Shown in pieces: positions 14,312-23,148 of a DNA stretch of 27,002 bases (position 1 is its first letter; every line of letters begins with the position of its first letter). The DNA comes from Bacteroidales bacterium. GTDB lineage: Bacteria; Bacteroidota; Bacteroidia; Bacteroidales; Muribaculaceae. Where the stretch lies: contig SFER01000003.1 in the NCBI GenBank assembly GCA_004557195.1, forward strand, positions 1-27,002. The letters are read 5' to 3'. Under the pieces are notes generated by a model, which did not search any database, was not told where the DNA came from, and saw nothing but the letters and a program-made list of their open reading frames with translations. The translations under genes were made by a program, and so were the position numbers.

Positions 14312-15574
14312 ATGCTTTACTATATTTCACAATATCTCGACCGCTTTTTCGACATCCCCGGAGCAAGACTTATGACTTATATCTCTTTCCGCTCGGGAAT
14401 GGCACTTATTTTGTCGCTTTTTATCGCCACCGTGATAGGTAGGCGCATCATCGACCGTCTGCAACTCATGCAGGTGGGCGAGATTGTGCGCAACCTCGGT
14501 CTCGAAGGGCAGATGAAGAAAGCCGGAACACCAACCATGGGCGGAATCATTATCATTATCTCCACTCTCATTCCGTGTCTCCTCATCGGCCGCCTCGACA
14601 ATATCTATATGATTCTCATGATTATTGCTACGGTGTGGCTCGGCTCTCTCGGATTTGCCGACGACTATATCAAAGTGGCACATCACGACAAAGAGGGGTT
14701 GAAAGGAAAATTCAAGATTGTGGGTCAAGTGGGACTCGGACTTATTGTGGGCATTACGATGTATCTCAGCCCCAATGTGGTGATGCGCGAGAATGTAGAG
14801 GTTTCTACAAGCGATGCCGGGGTGGTTGAGGTTACTCACAAAACCGAAGACATCAAGAGTCCGCAAACCACAATCCCGTTTGTGAAGAATAACAATTTTG
14901 ACTATACAAGCCTCACCAAGTGGATGGGCAAACACGCCGCTACAGGCGGTTGGATACTGTTTATCATCGTTACCATTTTTGTCGTAACGGCTGTGTCAAA
15001 CGGAGCCAATCTCACCGACGGGCTTGACGGACTTGCTACCGGCACCTCGGCGGTGATAGCCACCGCCCTCGCCATAATGTGCTATCTCGGTGGCAATGTC
15101 ATCTATGCCGGGTATCTTAATATCATGTATATTCCCGGCAGCGAGGAACTTGTAGTGTATGCCGCAGCGTTTATCGGTGCGCTAATCGGGTTCCTCTGGT
15201 ACAACAGTTTTCCGGCACAAGTGTTTATGGGCGACACCGGCAGCCTCACAATCGGAGGCATCATAGCCGTTTTTGCCATTCTCATTCGCAAGGAATTGCT
15301 CATCCCGATTTTATGTGCCATTTTCTTTATCGAAGACCTTTCGGTGATAATCCAAGTGGCATATTTCAAATACACCAAGAAGAAATATGGCGCGGGACGG
15401 CGCGTGTTCAAGATGACACCGCTACACCACCATTTTCAGAAACCTGCCGGCGAGGTTGATGCCTTGATTCAATTTCCTCACACCGCAATCCCCGAATCGA
15501 AGATTGTGATGAGGTTTTTCATCGTGGCGATATTCCTTGCCGTTATCACATTTGTAACACTAAAAATCAGATAG
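14312..15574 (+). CDS. mraY: Phospho-N-acetylmuramoyl-pentapeptide transferase MraY
   Basis: This integral membrane enzyme makes lipid I by moving phospho-MurNAc-pentapeptide onto undecaprenyl phosphate. The 420-residue protein has multiple hydrophobic helices and the diagnostic motifs TPTMGG (73-78), FADDYIK (115-121), NLTDGLDG (233-240), FMGDTGSL and TPLHHHF. It is longer than the ~360-residue E. coli enzyme mainly because of a hydrophilic insertion at about 153-212 between membrane helices. That insertion is expected on the periplasmic side and is seen in other Bacteroidota (recollection). murD begins 2 nt after its stop, indicating tight coupling. Confidence 0.97.
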   Translation: MLYYISQYLDRFFDIPGARLMTYISFRSGMALILSLFIATVIGRRIIDRLQLMQVGEIVRNLGLEGQMKKAGTPTMGGIIIIISTLIPCLLIGRLDNIYMILMIIATVWLGSLGFADDYIKVAHHDKEGLKGKFKIVGQVGLGLIVGITMYLSPNVVMRENVEVSTSDAGVVEVTHKTEDIKSPQTTIPFVKNNNFDYTSLTKWMGKHAATGGWILFIIVTIFVVTAVSNGANLTDGLDGLATGTSAVIATALAIMCYLGGNVIYAGYLNIMYIPGSEELVVYAAAFIGALIGFLWYNSFPAQVFMGDTGSLTIGGIIAVFAILIRKELLIPILCAIFFIEDLSVIIQVAYFKYTKKKYGAGRRVFKMTPLHHHFQKPAGEVDALIQFPHTAIPESKIVMRFFIVAIFLAVITFVTLKIR

Positions 15575-15576
15575 TA

Positions 15577-16914
15577 ATGAAACGTATTGTAGTATTAGGA
15601 GGCGGAGAAAGCGGAGTGGGTGCCGCTATTCTTGCTAAACTCAAGGGTTGCGATGTATGGCTCAGCGATATGGGCACAATTGCCCCACATTACATCGAAA
15701 TGCTCGACAAATATGATGTGCCTTGGGAACAAGGTGGGCACACCGAGAGTCGCATTCTCATGGCAGATGAGGTTGTGAAAAGCCCCGGAATCCCCGAAAA
15801 GGCACCTATCGTGCAGAAAATCATCTCGAAAAATATCCCGGTGATTTCCGAAATCGAATTTGCCGGACGCTATACCACATCCAAGATGGTGTGCATCACC
15901 GGTAGCAACGGCAAGACCACTACCACAATGCTCACCTATCACATCCTCAAGAGCGCAGGGCTCAATGTGGGGCTTGCCGGCAATGTGGGCAAAAGCCTCG
16001 CTTTGCAAGTGGCTATCGACCCTCACGATGTGTATGTGATTGAATTGAGCAGTTTCCAGCTCGACAATATGTACCAGTTTAAGGCAAATATCGCCGTGAT
16101 TATGAATATCACACCCGACCACCTCGACCGGTATGACTACAAGATGGAAAACTATGTCAATGCCAAATTCCGCATTCTTCGCAACCAGTCGAGCGAAGAT
16201 GCGTTTATCTATTGGGAAGACGACCCGATAATTGAGCAGCAGTTGCAACACATTAAGATTGAGTCGAGGGTTTTCCCATTCAGCGAGAACAAAGAAGCCG
16301 ACTCAAAGGCATACGTCAAGGATGGAAACATCGTTATCGAGCACAATGGCGACACTTTCGAGATGCCTCGTGAAGAATTGGCGCTCAAAGGGTTGCACAA
16401 CCTCTACAATTCGATGGCTGCAGGTCTCTCGGCTTCGTTGCTCGACATCAAGAAAGATGTGATTCGCCGCTCCCTTCAAGATTTCGAGGCTGTGGAGCAT
16501 CGCCTTGAATATGTGCGCACCGTGGATGGTGTGCGTTATATCAACGACTCCAAAGCCACCAACGTAAACTCCTGCTGGTATGCTCTTGAAAGCATGACCG
16601 CTCCCACAGTGCTCATCCTCGGCGGAAAAGACAAAGGAAATGACTACACCGAGATTGAAGCGCTCGTGAAACAGAAGGTGAAAGCCATAATTTGTATGGG
16701 CAAGGACAATGCAAAACTCCTCGATTTCTTCACCGGCAAAGTGCCTGTCATTAAAGACACTCATAGCATCGCCGACGCCCTCTCGGAAGCGCGTGCCGTG
16801 GCATCGCAGGGCGACACAGTGCTCCTCTCTCCATGCTGCGCCAGTTTCGACCTCTTTAAGAGCTACGAGGACCGAGGCGAGCAGTTCAAGGATATTGTGA
16901 ACAATTTCAAATAA
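15577..16914 (+). CDS. murD: UDP-MurNAc-L-Ala:D-Glu ligase MurD
   Basis: This cytoplasmic ATP-dependent ligase adds D-glutamate to UDP-MurNAc-L-Ala. The 445-residue product starts with a Rossmann-like VVLGGGESGVGAA and has the Mur ligase P-loop TGSNGKTTT (108-116), the NITPDHLDRYD stretch, and the C-terminal NDSKATN and LSPCCASFDLF motifs that are characteristic of MurD. Length is normal. It follows mraY by 2 nt and precedes ftsW by 8 nt. Confidence 0.97.
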   Translation: MKRIVVLGGGESGVGAAILAKLKGCDVWLSDMGTIAPHYIEMLDKYDVPWEQGGHTESRILMADEVVKSPGIPEKAPIVQKIISKNIPVISEIEFAGRYTTSKMVCITGSNGKTTTTMLTYHILKSAGLNVGLAGNVGKSLALQVAIDPHDVYVIELSSFQLDNMYQFKANIAVIMNITPDHLDRYDYKMENYVNAKFRILRNQSSEDAFIYWEDDPIIEQQLQHIKIESRVFPFSENKEADSKAYVKDGNIVIEHNGDTFEMPREELALKGLHNLYNSMAAGLSASLLDIKKDVIRRSLQDFEAVEHRLEYVRTVDGVRYINDSKATNVNSCWYALESMTAPTVLILGGKDKGNDYTEIEALVKQKVKAIICMGKDNAKLLDFFTGKVPVIKDTHSIADALSEARAVASQGDTVLLSPCCASFDLFKSYEDRGEQFKDIVNNFK

Positions 16915-16922
16915 CAGACTCT

Positions 16923-18302
16923 ATGGCAACAGAAGTTGACAACAACAATTCCACAACAACCGAAGGCGAAGTGGAATCCAAGCAGATGGGCGACAAATAT
17001 ATCTGGGGTATCTTCATCGCATTGTGCCTCATTTCTATTGTCGAGGCTTATAGTGCGTCGAGCCGCGAAGTGCTCTCCGCCGGAATTTACGCACCGCTCG
17101 TAAAGCACACAATTATGCTCGTTGTGGGCGGATTGATTGTGTATTTCATGCAGCGAATCCCCTACTACAAGTATATTAAGCCTATCCCGGTGTTTGGTTT
17201 GGTAACTTTTCTGTTGTTAGGTCTCACCCTTCTTTTCGATGCGGTTAACGATGCCCAACGTGCCGTGCCCCTTTTGGGCGGATTCACTGTTCAGCCTTCC
17301 GAAATGGCAAAATTCGGTATTGCGCTTCTTATTGCTTGGACTACCGCTAAGAACCAGAAGCCCGATGGTGTGAAGAATACCGGAATATTCATTTGCGCCG
17401 CTATTATTGCCGCTTTTGGCGGTTTAATGGTGGGGCAGGGTCTATCTAACACTATCCTTCTGATGAGCATCAGTGTGGCATTGCTGCTTATTGCCGGTAT
17501 CGGGTGGATGCAACTTATAAAACTATTCGTCTTTTACGTGGTGCTTGGCATTTTATTGCTTGGTGTCTCTCTCGCTATTGATTCGATAACGCCCCAGAAA
17601 AGCGATTCGAGCAAAAACACCGAAACCACAGCCATGGTAGCCGATGCAGCCGCTCCCGATGTCGCCGCACAAGGCAAAAGTGCCGATAAGGAAGAAAAAG
17701 TTTCTTCTATTAAGAAATTTTTCCGACGCATCGAGACATGGCGCAACCGTGTGGATAGATACAACGACGATACACCTCTATACAAGCAACCGAGGACCAA
17801 GGAAAATGCGCAAGAGCATTTTGCACGCATGGCGCAAGCCAACAGCAAAGTGATTGGCACCGGTCCGGGCAACTCAAGAGAGTGCAGCCGCCTTCCGCTC
17901 GCATATATCGACTATGTCTATTCAATTATTGTTGAAGAACTCGGATATGCGGGTGGCATTGTGGTGCTTGTGCTCTATTTGTGGCTCTTTGCTCGTGCCG
18001 GAAGCATCGCTTGGCGTTGCAAGCGCACTTTCCCCGCCCTGCTTGTCATGGGTATGGCGGTGTTTATCGTCTTCCAGGCGCTTTTCCACATCTGCATCAA
18101 TGTGGGTGTGATGCCGGTGTCGGGTCAGCCGCTCCCTCTCATCTCCAAGGGTGGTACTTCCATCCTCATTACCTGCATGGCTTTTGGTATCATGCTCAGT
18201 GTGAGCCGCACCGCCGTGCAAAGCAACAAATCCAAGGAGGTTAAGGAAGAAATTGAGCAGTTGCCTACCGATTTGCAAGGTTCTAACCTCTCTCAAAAAT
18301 GA
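16923..18302 (+). CDS. ftsW: SEDS peptidoglycan glycosyltransferase FtsW, with enlarged loop
   Basis: This is the division-specific SEDS glycosyltransferase that polymerises lipid II with FtsI. The 459-residue protein has a hydrophilic N-terminus, then membrane helices and the family motif VQPSEMAKF (123-131). GTGPGNSRE (312-320) and LAYIDYVYSIIVEELG follow, with Asp330 matching the essential SEDS aspartate. GQPLPLISKGGTS-like sequence lies near the end. The large external loop is enlarged by a low-complexity segment at about 222-280 (Ser/Thr/Ala/Asp-rich, then Lys/Arg-rich), absent from the E. coli protein. The 3' end overlaps the first ATG of murG by 4 nt (ATGA), suggesting translational coupling. 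Confidence 0.95.
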   Translation: MATEVDNNNSTTTEGEVESKQMGDKYIWGIFIALCLISIVEAYSASSREVLSAGIYAPLVKHTIMLVVGGLIVYFMQRIPYYKYIKPIPVFGLVTFLLLGLTLLFDAVNDAQRAVPLLGGFTVQPSEMAKFGIALLIAWTTAKNQKPDGVKNTGIFICAAIIAAFGGLMVGQGLSNTILLMSISVALLLIAGIGWMQLIKLFVFYVVLGILLLGVSLAIDSITPQKSDSSKNTETTAMVADAAAPDVAAQGKSADKEEKVSSIKKFFRRIETWRNRVDRYNDDTPLYKQPRTKENAQEHFARMAQANSKVIGTGPGNSRECSRLPLAYIDYVYSIIVEELGYAGGIVVLVLYLWLFARAGSIAWRCKRTFPALLVMGMAVFIVFQALFHICINVGVMPVSGQPLPLISKGGTSILITCMAFGIMLSVSRTAVQSNKSKEVKEEIEQLPTDLQGSNLSQK

Positions 18303-19417
18303 TAACAATGAAACGTAATAATCTTAAAATAGTAATCAGCGGTGGTGGAACAGGCGGGCACATTTTCCCTGCCCTATCTATCGCCAACGAAATAAAACGT
18401 CGATACCCCGATGCCGAAATCCTCTTCTTTGGCGCAATAGGACGCATGGAGATGGAGCGAGTGCCTGCTGCCGGATACAAAATCATCGGGCTCCCGGTTA
18501 TGGGATTCAATCGGCGCAACCTTCTCAAAAACATCCCCGTGGCTTTCAACCTCTTCAAGAGTATGAGGCGCGCACATTCGCTCATCAAGGAGTTCGCTCC
18601 CGATATTGCTATCGGTGTGGGCGGATATGTGAGCGGTCCGGTGCTCAAGGAGGCGCAGAAACTCGGCATTCCCACCCTCTTGCAGGAGCAAAACTCCTAT
18701 GCCGGAGTCACCAACAAACTGCTTGCCAAGAAAGCGCGCAAGATTTGTGTGGCATATAGCGGCATGGAGCGATTTTTCCCGGCAGAGAGCATTGTGCTCA
18801 CCGGAAACCCGGTGCGCCGCGACCTGCTCGAATGTGCCGCCACTCCGCAGCAGGCAAGAGAATCTTTCGGTCTTAACCCCGACACCAAGACAGTGCTCGT
18901 AATCGGCGGCTCGCTCGGTGCCCGCTCGGTAAACCGCGGAATTATCGCCGGAATCGACTCATTTGCCTCTAAAGATATGCAAGTGCTGTGGCAGTGTGGC
19001 AAATTCTATGCCGAAGAATGTGCCGCTGTGCTTGCCGACAGCGGTGTGAAAAATGTGAAAGTGGTGCCGTTTATCAGCGACATGGGAATGGCATATCGTG
19101 CCGCAAACCTTGTGGTTTCGCGCGCCGGTGCCGGCTCAATCAGCGAATTGCAGTTGCTTGGCAAGCCTTCGATTCTCATCCCGTCGCCCAATGTGGCTGA
19201 GGACCACCAGACCAAGAATGCGATGGCGCTTGTCGATAAAGGTGCCGCCATTCTTGTGCGCGACAGCGACAGTGAGGCTCTCCTGCACAAGGAGATTCTG
19301 CGTGTGCTCGACGATGAGGAAACTCTCGCAAACCTCTCGAAAAACATTTCTGCCATGGCTCTCGCCGATGCCGCCGAGCATATTGTGGATGAAGTGGAAA
19401 AAATCATTGGAAAATAA
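18299..19417 (+). CDS. murG: UDP-GlcNAc:lipid I N-acetylglucosaminyltransferase MurG
   Basis: This peripheral membrane GT-B glycosyltransferase adds GlcNAc to lipid I to give lipid II. The 372-residue product has the N-terminal glycine loop GGGTGGHIFPAL (15-26), GVGGYVSGP, LLQEQNSYAGVTNK, GGSLGARSVN, and SRAGAGSISELQLLGKPSILIPSP in the UDP-GlcNAc-binding C-terminal half. The ATG at 18299 overlaps the ftsW stop as ATGA; a second in-frame ATG at 18308 is an alternative start that loses only three residues. murC follows 12 nt after the stop. Confidence 0.97.
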   Translation: MITMKRNNLKIVISGGGTGGHIFPALSIANEIKRRYPDAEILFFGAIGRMEMERVPAAGYKIIGLPVMGFNRRNLLKNIPVAFNLFKSMRRAHSLIKEFAPDIAIGVGGYVSGPVLKEAQKLGIPTLLQEQNSYAGVTNKLLAKKARKICVAYSGMERFFPAESIVLTGNPVRRDLLECAATPQQARESFGLNPDTKTVLVIGGSLGARSVNRGIIAGIDSFASKDMQVLWQCGKFYAEECAAVLADSGVKNVKVVPFISDMGMAYRAANLVVSRAGAGSISELQLLGKPSILIPSPNVAEDHQTKNAMALVDKGAAILVRDSDSEALLHKEILRVLDDEETLANLSKNISAMALADAAEHIVDEVEKIIGK

Positions 19418-19429
19418 AACTATTGCGTT

Positions 19430-20803
19430 ATGAAAGAGTATAAATCGATATATTTTGTTGGAGCGGGCGGAATAGGAATGGCTGCCCTGGAGCGCTATTG
19501 CCTCTCGAAGGGGAAAAATGTAGCCGGATACGACCGCACACCCACTGCGCTCACCGAGGCTCTTGAAAAAGAGGGGGTAAACATCTCGTTTAGCGATGAT
19601 GTTGCCACAATCCCCGATTTCTGCCGCGACAAGCAAGACACCTTGGTGGTATATACCCCGGCAATTCCCGATACAAATGTCATACTTTCCTATTTCCGCG
19701 ACAACGGTTTCGAAGTGGTGAAGCGTGCCCGCCTTCTCGGGCTTGTAACGCGCGACAGCCGAGGATTGTGCTTCTCGGGAACCCACGGCAAGACCACCAC
19801 ATCGAGCATGGCTGCCCACATAATGCACCAATCTCCTCTCGGATGCAACGCATTCTTAGGGGGTGTGCTTCGCAACTACGATAGCAATTTCATTCTCGAC
19901 ACTCATTCCCAATATTCGGTTATCGAAGCCGACGAATTTGACCGCTCATTCCACCATCTCTCGCCATATATTGCCGTGGTAACGGCAACCGACCCCGACC
20001 ATCTCGATATTTATGGCACCGAGGAGGCTTATCTCGAGAGTTTCGCCCATTTCACCTCGCTTATCAAGGAGGGTGGATGCCTTATCTGCCACACCGGGCT
20101 CAAACTCAAGCCTCGCCCCGGCAAAGGAGTAACCACCTATTATTATTCGCGCGACAACGGTGATTTCCATGCCGAGAATGTGCGCAAAGGGGATGGCGAA
20201 ATTGTGTTTGACTTTGTATATCCCGGCGGAGTGCTCCGCGATGTGAGCCTCGGAGTGCCCGTGGATATCAACATCGAGAATGCCGTTGCCGCGATGGCTG
20301 TGTGCCATCTCGTGGGTGTCGATGGCGACACCATGCGCTCGGCAATCGGCTCATTTCTCGGACCGAAGCGTCGATTTGAGTTCTGGCTCAAGGAACCCAA
20401 TGGCGGCAAGGTGATAATCGACGATTATGCCCATCACCCCGACGAGCTCAAAGCGAGCATCTCATCGGTGCGCGACCTTTATCCCGGACGCCGTCTCACT
20501 GTCGCTTTCCAGCCACATCTCTATAGCCGAACACGCGATTTCGCTCCACAATTCAGCGAGGCGCTCTCGCTTGCCGATGAGGTGATTCTCCTCGATATTT
20601 ACCCGGCACGCGAACTTCCTATCCCCGGAGTGTCGAGCGAAATGCTGCTTCCCGGCATAAAATGCACAAATAAAATCACTTGTAGCAAAAATAATTTCAT
20701 AAATACGCTGAAAAATTATAACTTTGAAGTCTTGTTGACTGTGGGAGCGGGAGATATCTGCAATTTCCTTCCCGAAATATGCCAACTTGCAAAGCAACGA
20801 TAA
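19430..20803 (+). CDS. murC: UDP-N-acetylmuramate--L-alanine ligase MurC
   Basis: This cytoplasmic ligase adds the first residue, L-alanine, to UDP-MurNAc. The 457-residue protein opens with the dinucleotide-like FVGAGGIGMAAL (9-20) and has the MurC-type P-loop GTHGKTTT (117-124), EADEFDRSF, TATDPDHLDIYG, and IDDYAHHPDELKA followed by AFQPHLYSRTRDF near the C-terminal domain. Length and motifs are standard. The stop codon TAA (20801-20803) is immediately followed by the ftsQ ATG, with no intervening base. ddl, which often sits between murC and ftsQ in other bacteria, is absent here. Confidence 0.97.
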   Translation: MKEYKSIYFVGAGGIGMAALERYCLSKGKNVAGYDRTPTALTEALEKEGVNISFSDDVATIPDFCRDKQDTLVVYTPAIPDTNVILSYFRDNGFEVVKRARLLGLVTRDSRGLCFSGTHGKTTTSSMAAHIMHQSPLGCNAFLGGVLRNYDSNFILDTHSQYSVIEADEFDRSFHHLSPYIAVVTATDPDHLDIYGTEEAYLESFAHFTSLIKEGGCLICHTGLKLKPRPGKGVTTYYYSRDNGDFHAENVRKGDGEIVFDFVYPGGVLRDVSLGVPVDINIENAVAAMAVCHLVGVDGDTMRSAIGSFLGPKRRFEFWLKEPNGGKVIIDDYAHHPDELKASISSVRDLYPGRRLTVAFQPHLYSRTRDFAPQFSEALSLADEVILLDIYPARELPIPGVSSEMLLPGIKCTNKITCSKNNFINTLKNYNFEVLLTVGAGDICNFLPEICQLAKQR

Positions 20804-21721
20804 ATGGTAAAGACTATCCTCAAATATTGCCTTCTTGTGCTCCTCACGGCAGCCGTCATAACCGGTGTAGTGTGGGCTAACATCGAGTGGAGCGACGCTC
20901 GGTGTGCAGGCGTGGATATCAACATCGAAAACGATGAAGCCGGAGTCTTTATCACCCGCCAAGGCATTGAAGAGGACCTCGCAAAGCGCGGAATCTCGCT
21001 CGAAGGGATGGCGATTAACCAAGTGCCGTATGCCGCTATCGAAGACACCTTGCTTTCGCTCGACTATATCGAGACTGCCCAATGCTATTCGGCGGCTCAG
21101 CCTGTCAACACATCGGCGGCTATTCCAACGAAAGACTTTGGCAGAGTGATAATCGATGTGCAGCAGTTTGCCCCGGTGATGCGAGTATTTCGCGAGGATG
21201 GCACCTCCTACTATGTGAATAAAGACGGGAAGCGGATGGAAGCCGATGTGCGTTTCCGCAAAGATGTTCCGGTGGTAACCGGCACATTCACCAACGCTTT
21301 CTCCGAGATATCACTATTGCCACTCATCAACTACATCGGTGGCGACAAGGCTCTCACCGAACTTGTATCCACGATAAAAGTCGATTCTCCCGAAGATATT
21401 TTCATCATCCCCTCGATTGCCGGACATGTGGTGAATTTTGGCGACATGTCGAACATCGAAGGGAAGTTCAAGAAATTGCAACTTTTCTACGACAAGGTAA
21501 TCAAGGCAAAGGGGTGGCATGCCTACGACACGATTTCCGTGAAGTGGAACTATCAGGTGGTAGCCACTTTGCGCAATCCCAAGAAACGTGTTGTTGAAGA
21601 GTATGACCCTCAATATGATGAAATGCCGGTGAGCATCGACATGCTCACACCCTTCCCTGAATCCGGAGATGATTCTGTGGGCACAAAGCACTCTAAAACT
21701 GAAAAAGTAGTAAAAAAATAA
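20804..21721 (+). CDS. ftsQ: Cell division protein FtsQ/DivIB
   Basis: FtsQ is a bitopic divisome protein that bridges early cytoplasmic and late periplasmic components. The 305-residue product has a very short cytoplasmic end (MVKTIL), one membrane helix at about 6-25, and a periplasmic part. The periplasmic part starts with a POTRA-like region (GVFITRQGIEEDLAKRG and on) and continues with the FtsQ-type segment VIIDVQQFAPVMRVF and YYVNKDGKRME. Sequence divergence from proteobacterial FtsQ is large, but position between murC and ftsA and these motifs support it. Its ATG abuts the murC stop, so translation is probably coupled. It ends 29 nt before ftsA, the widest gap within the array. Confidence 0.92.
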   Translation: MVKTILKYCLLVLLTAAVITGVVWANIEWSDARCAGVDINIENDEAGVFITRQGIEEDLAKRGISLEGMAINQVPYAAIEDTLLSLDYIETAQCYSAAQPVNTSAAIPTKDFGRVIIDVQQFAPVMRVFREDGTSYYVNKDGKRMEADVRFRKDVPVVTGTFTNAFSEISLLPLINYIGGDKALTELVSTIKVDSPEDIFIIPSIAGHVVNFGDMSNIEGKFKKLQLFYDKVIKAKGWHAYDTISVKWNYQVVATLRNPKKRVVEEYDPQYDEMPVSIDMLTPFPESGDDSVGTKHSKTEKVVKK

Positions 21722-21750
21722 GATAATCATCACTTCCTCATCTTTTTATT

Positions 21751-23139
21751 ATGGATAATAAACAATACATAGTTGCACTCGAAATTGGCAGTTCCAAGAT
21801 AGTTGGAGCCATAGCAACACATTCTGCACTCGCCGGTGTGTCGGTTGTAGCAGTGGAAGAGGAGTCGGTGGTAGATTGCGTCCGTTATGGTGTAATTCAA
21901 AACATCGAAGAGGTAAACACTCGCGTGGGGCGCATTATCCACAAACTCGAAAACCGCGCTGTAGTGGCACCCCGCAAAATCAAATCGTTGTATGTCGGTG
22001 TTCAGGGACGCTCAATGCACAATTATGTTGCGCAAGTCTCCAAGCAATTCACCGAAACCACTATCACAGAAAAGGTGATAGATGAAATGAAGACCGAATG
22101 TCGCGAAATCGCAAAGAAGCAAATCGACGGCTTTGAGATTGTGGGCACTATCCCGCGCAAGTATCTTGTGGATAAGACCGAAACACAGAAGCCGGTGGGA
22201 ACGCTTGGCTCGAGCATCGATGCCTATTTCAACCTCATTATCGCCAAGCCTCAAGTGAGAGGCAACATTCGCCGCTTGATGGAGAAACAGCAGGTGGATG
22301 TGAACGGCTATTTCGTTGTTCCGAATTGCGTGGCAGAGGCTGTCCTTTCCAATGAGGAACGCCGCCTGGGTTGTATGCTCGTGGATTTCGGTGCCGAGAC
22401 CACTACCGTGTCGATTTATAAAAACGATGTGCTCATCTATCTCGCCACAATTCCTGTAGGCTCGAGAAATATCACCAAAGATATCACCGCACTCAACATC
22501 CTCGAAGAGCGTGCCGAGGAAATCAAGAAGAGTGTGGGTAATGCCAATGTGCAGCCGAGCGACAAATCGGTGCTCATTTATGACATTAATTCAGGCGACA
22601 TCAACAATTATGTCGCTGCCCGCTCGGGCGAAATCGTTGCCAACATTATGGCTCAACTCGAATATGCCAAATGCACCGTTGAGGATATCCCTGCCGGAAT
22701 CATCATTGTGGGCGGCGGCGTGAAACTCAAAGGCTTTGCCGATGTCATCGCCACCCAGTACAAGGGTAAAATCCGCGAGGGGAATATCGATTCGGTTGAT
22801 TTCACCAACACCAAGGCACAGGGCGTGGAATATGTGCCGGTGGTGTCGATGCTGTGTCGTGCCGCTCGAGTGATGAAGGCAGGCGCCTCGTGCTGCTCCG
22901 AGCCCCCATCGACAGGCGATGCCACAGGTGACGCTACAACAACCACCGGAAGCACTACCACTACAACAACTACTCCGGCTACTCCCGCTAACGGCGACGA
23001 TGAGAAAAAGCCCAAGAAAAAGAGTCCCGGCAAGATAGCGACACTGTTTGGCTCAATCAAGACCAAAGTGGCAAATATCTTTGAAGAGCCCGAGGAGGGA
23101 GAAGATGAAGATGATGAAGAAGACAATAACGACGAATAA
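21751..23139 (+). CDS. ftsA: Cell division protein FtsA with extended C-terminal tail
   Basis: This actin-fold ATPase tethers FtsZ to the inner membrane. The 462-residue protein has the phosphate-1 loop ALEIGSSKIVGA (9-20), SHS2-domain sequence YVGVQGRSMHNY (81-92), LVDFGAETTTVSIY (210-223) and IIIVGGGVKLKGF (317-329). The core ends near residue 375. It is followed by a Thr-rich linker (394-411), a basic stretch, a likely amphipathic membrane-targeting helix GKIATLFGSIKTKVANIFEE (427-446), and a strongly acidic tail to the end (447-462). Placement of the helix before an acidic tail, instead of at the very C-terminus as in E. coli, is notable. ftsZ begins 9 nt after the stop. Confidence 0.96.
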   Translation: MDNKQYIVALEIGSSKIVGAIATHSALAGVSVVAVEEESVVDCVRYGVIQNIEEVNTRVGRIIHKLENRAVVAPRKIKSLYVGVQGRSMHNYVAQVSKQFTETTITEKVIDEMKTECREIAKKQIDGFEIVGTIPRKYLVDKTETQKPVGTLGSSIDAYFNLIIAKPQVRGNIRRLMEKQQVDVNGYFVVPNCVAEAVLSNEERRLGCMLVDFGAETTTVSIYKNDVLIYLATIPVGSRNITKDITALNILEERAEEIKKSVGNANVQPSDKSVLIYDINSGDINNYVAARSGEIVANIMAQLEYAKCTVEDIPAGIIIVGGGVKLKGFADVIATQYKGKIREGNIDSVDFTNTKAQGVEYVPVVSMLCRAARVMKAGASCCSEPPSTGDATGDATTTTGSTTTTTTTPATPANGDDEKKPKKKSPGKIATLFGSIKTKVANIFEEPEEGEDEDDEEDNNDE

Positions 23140-23148
23140 TATAACGAC

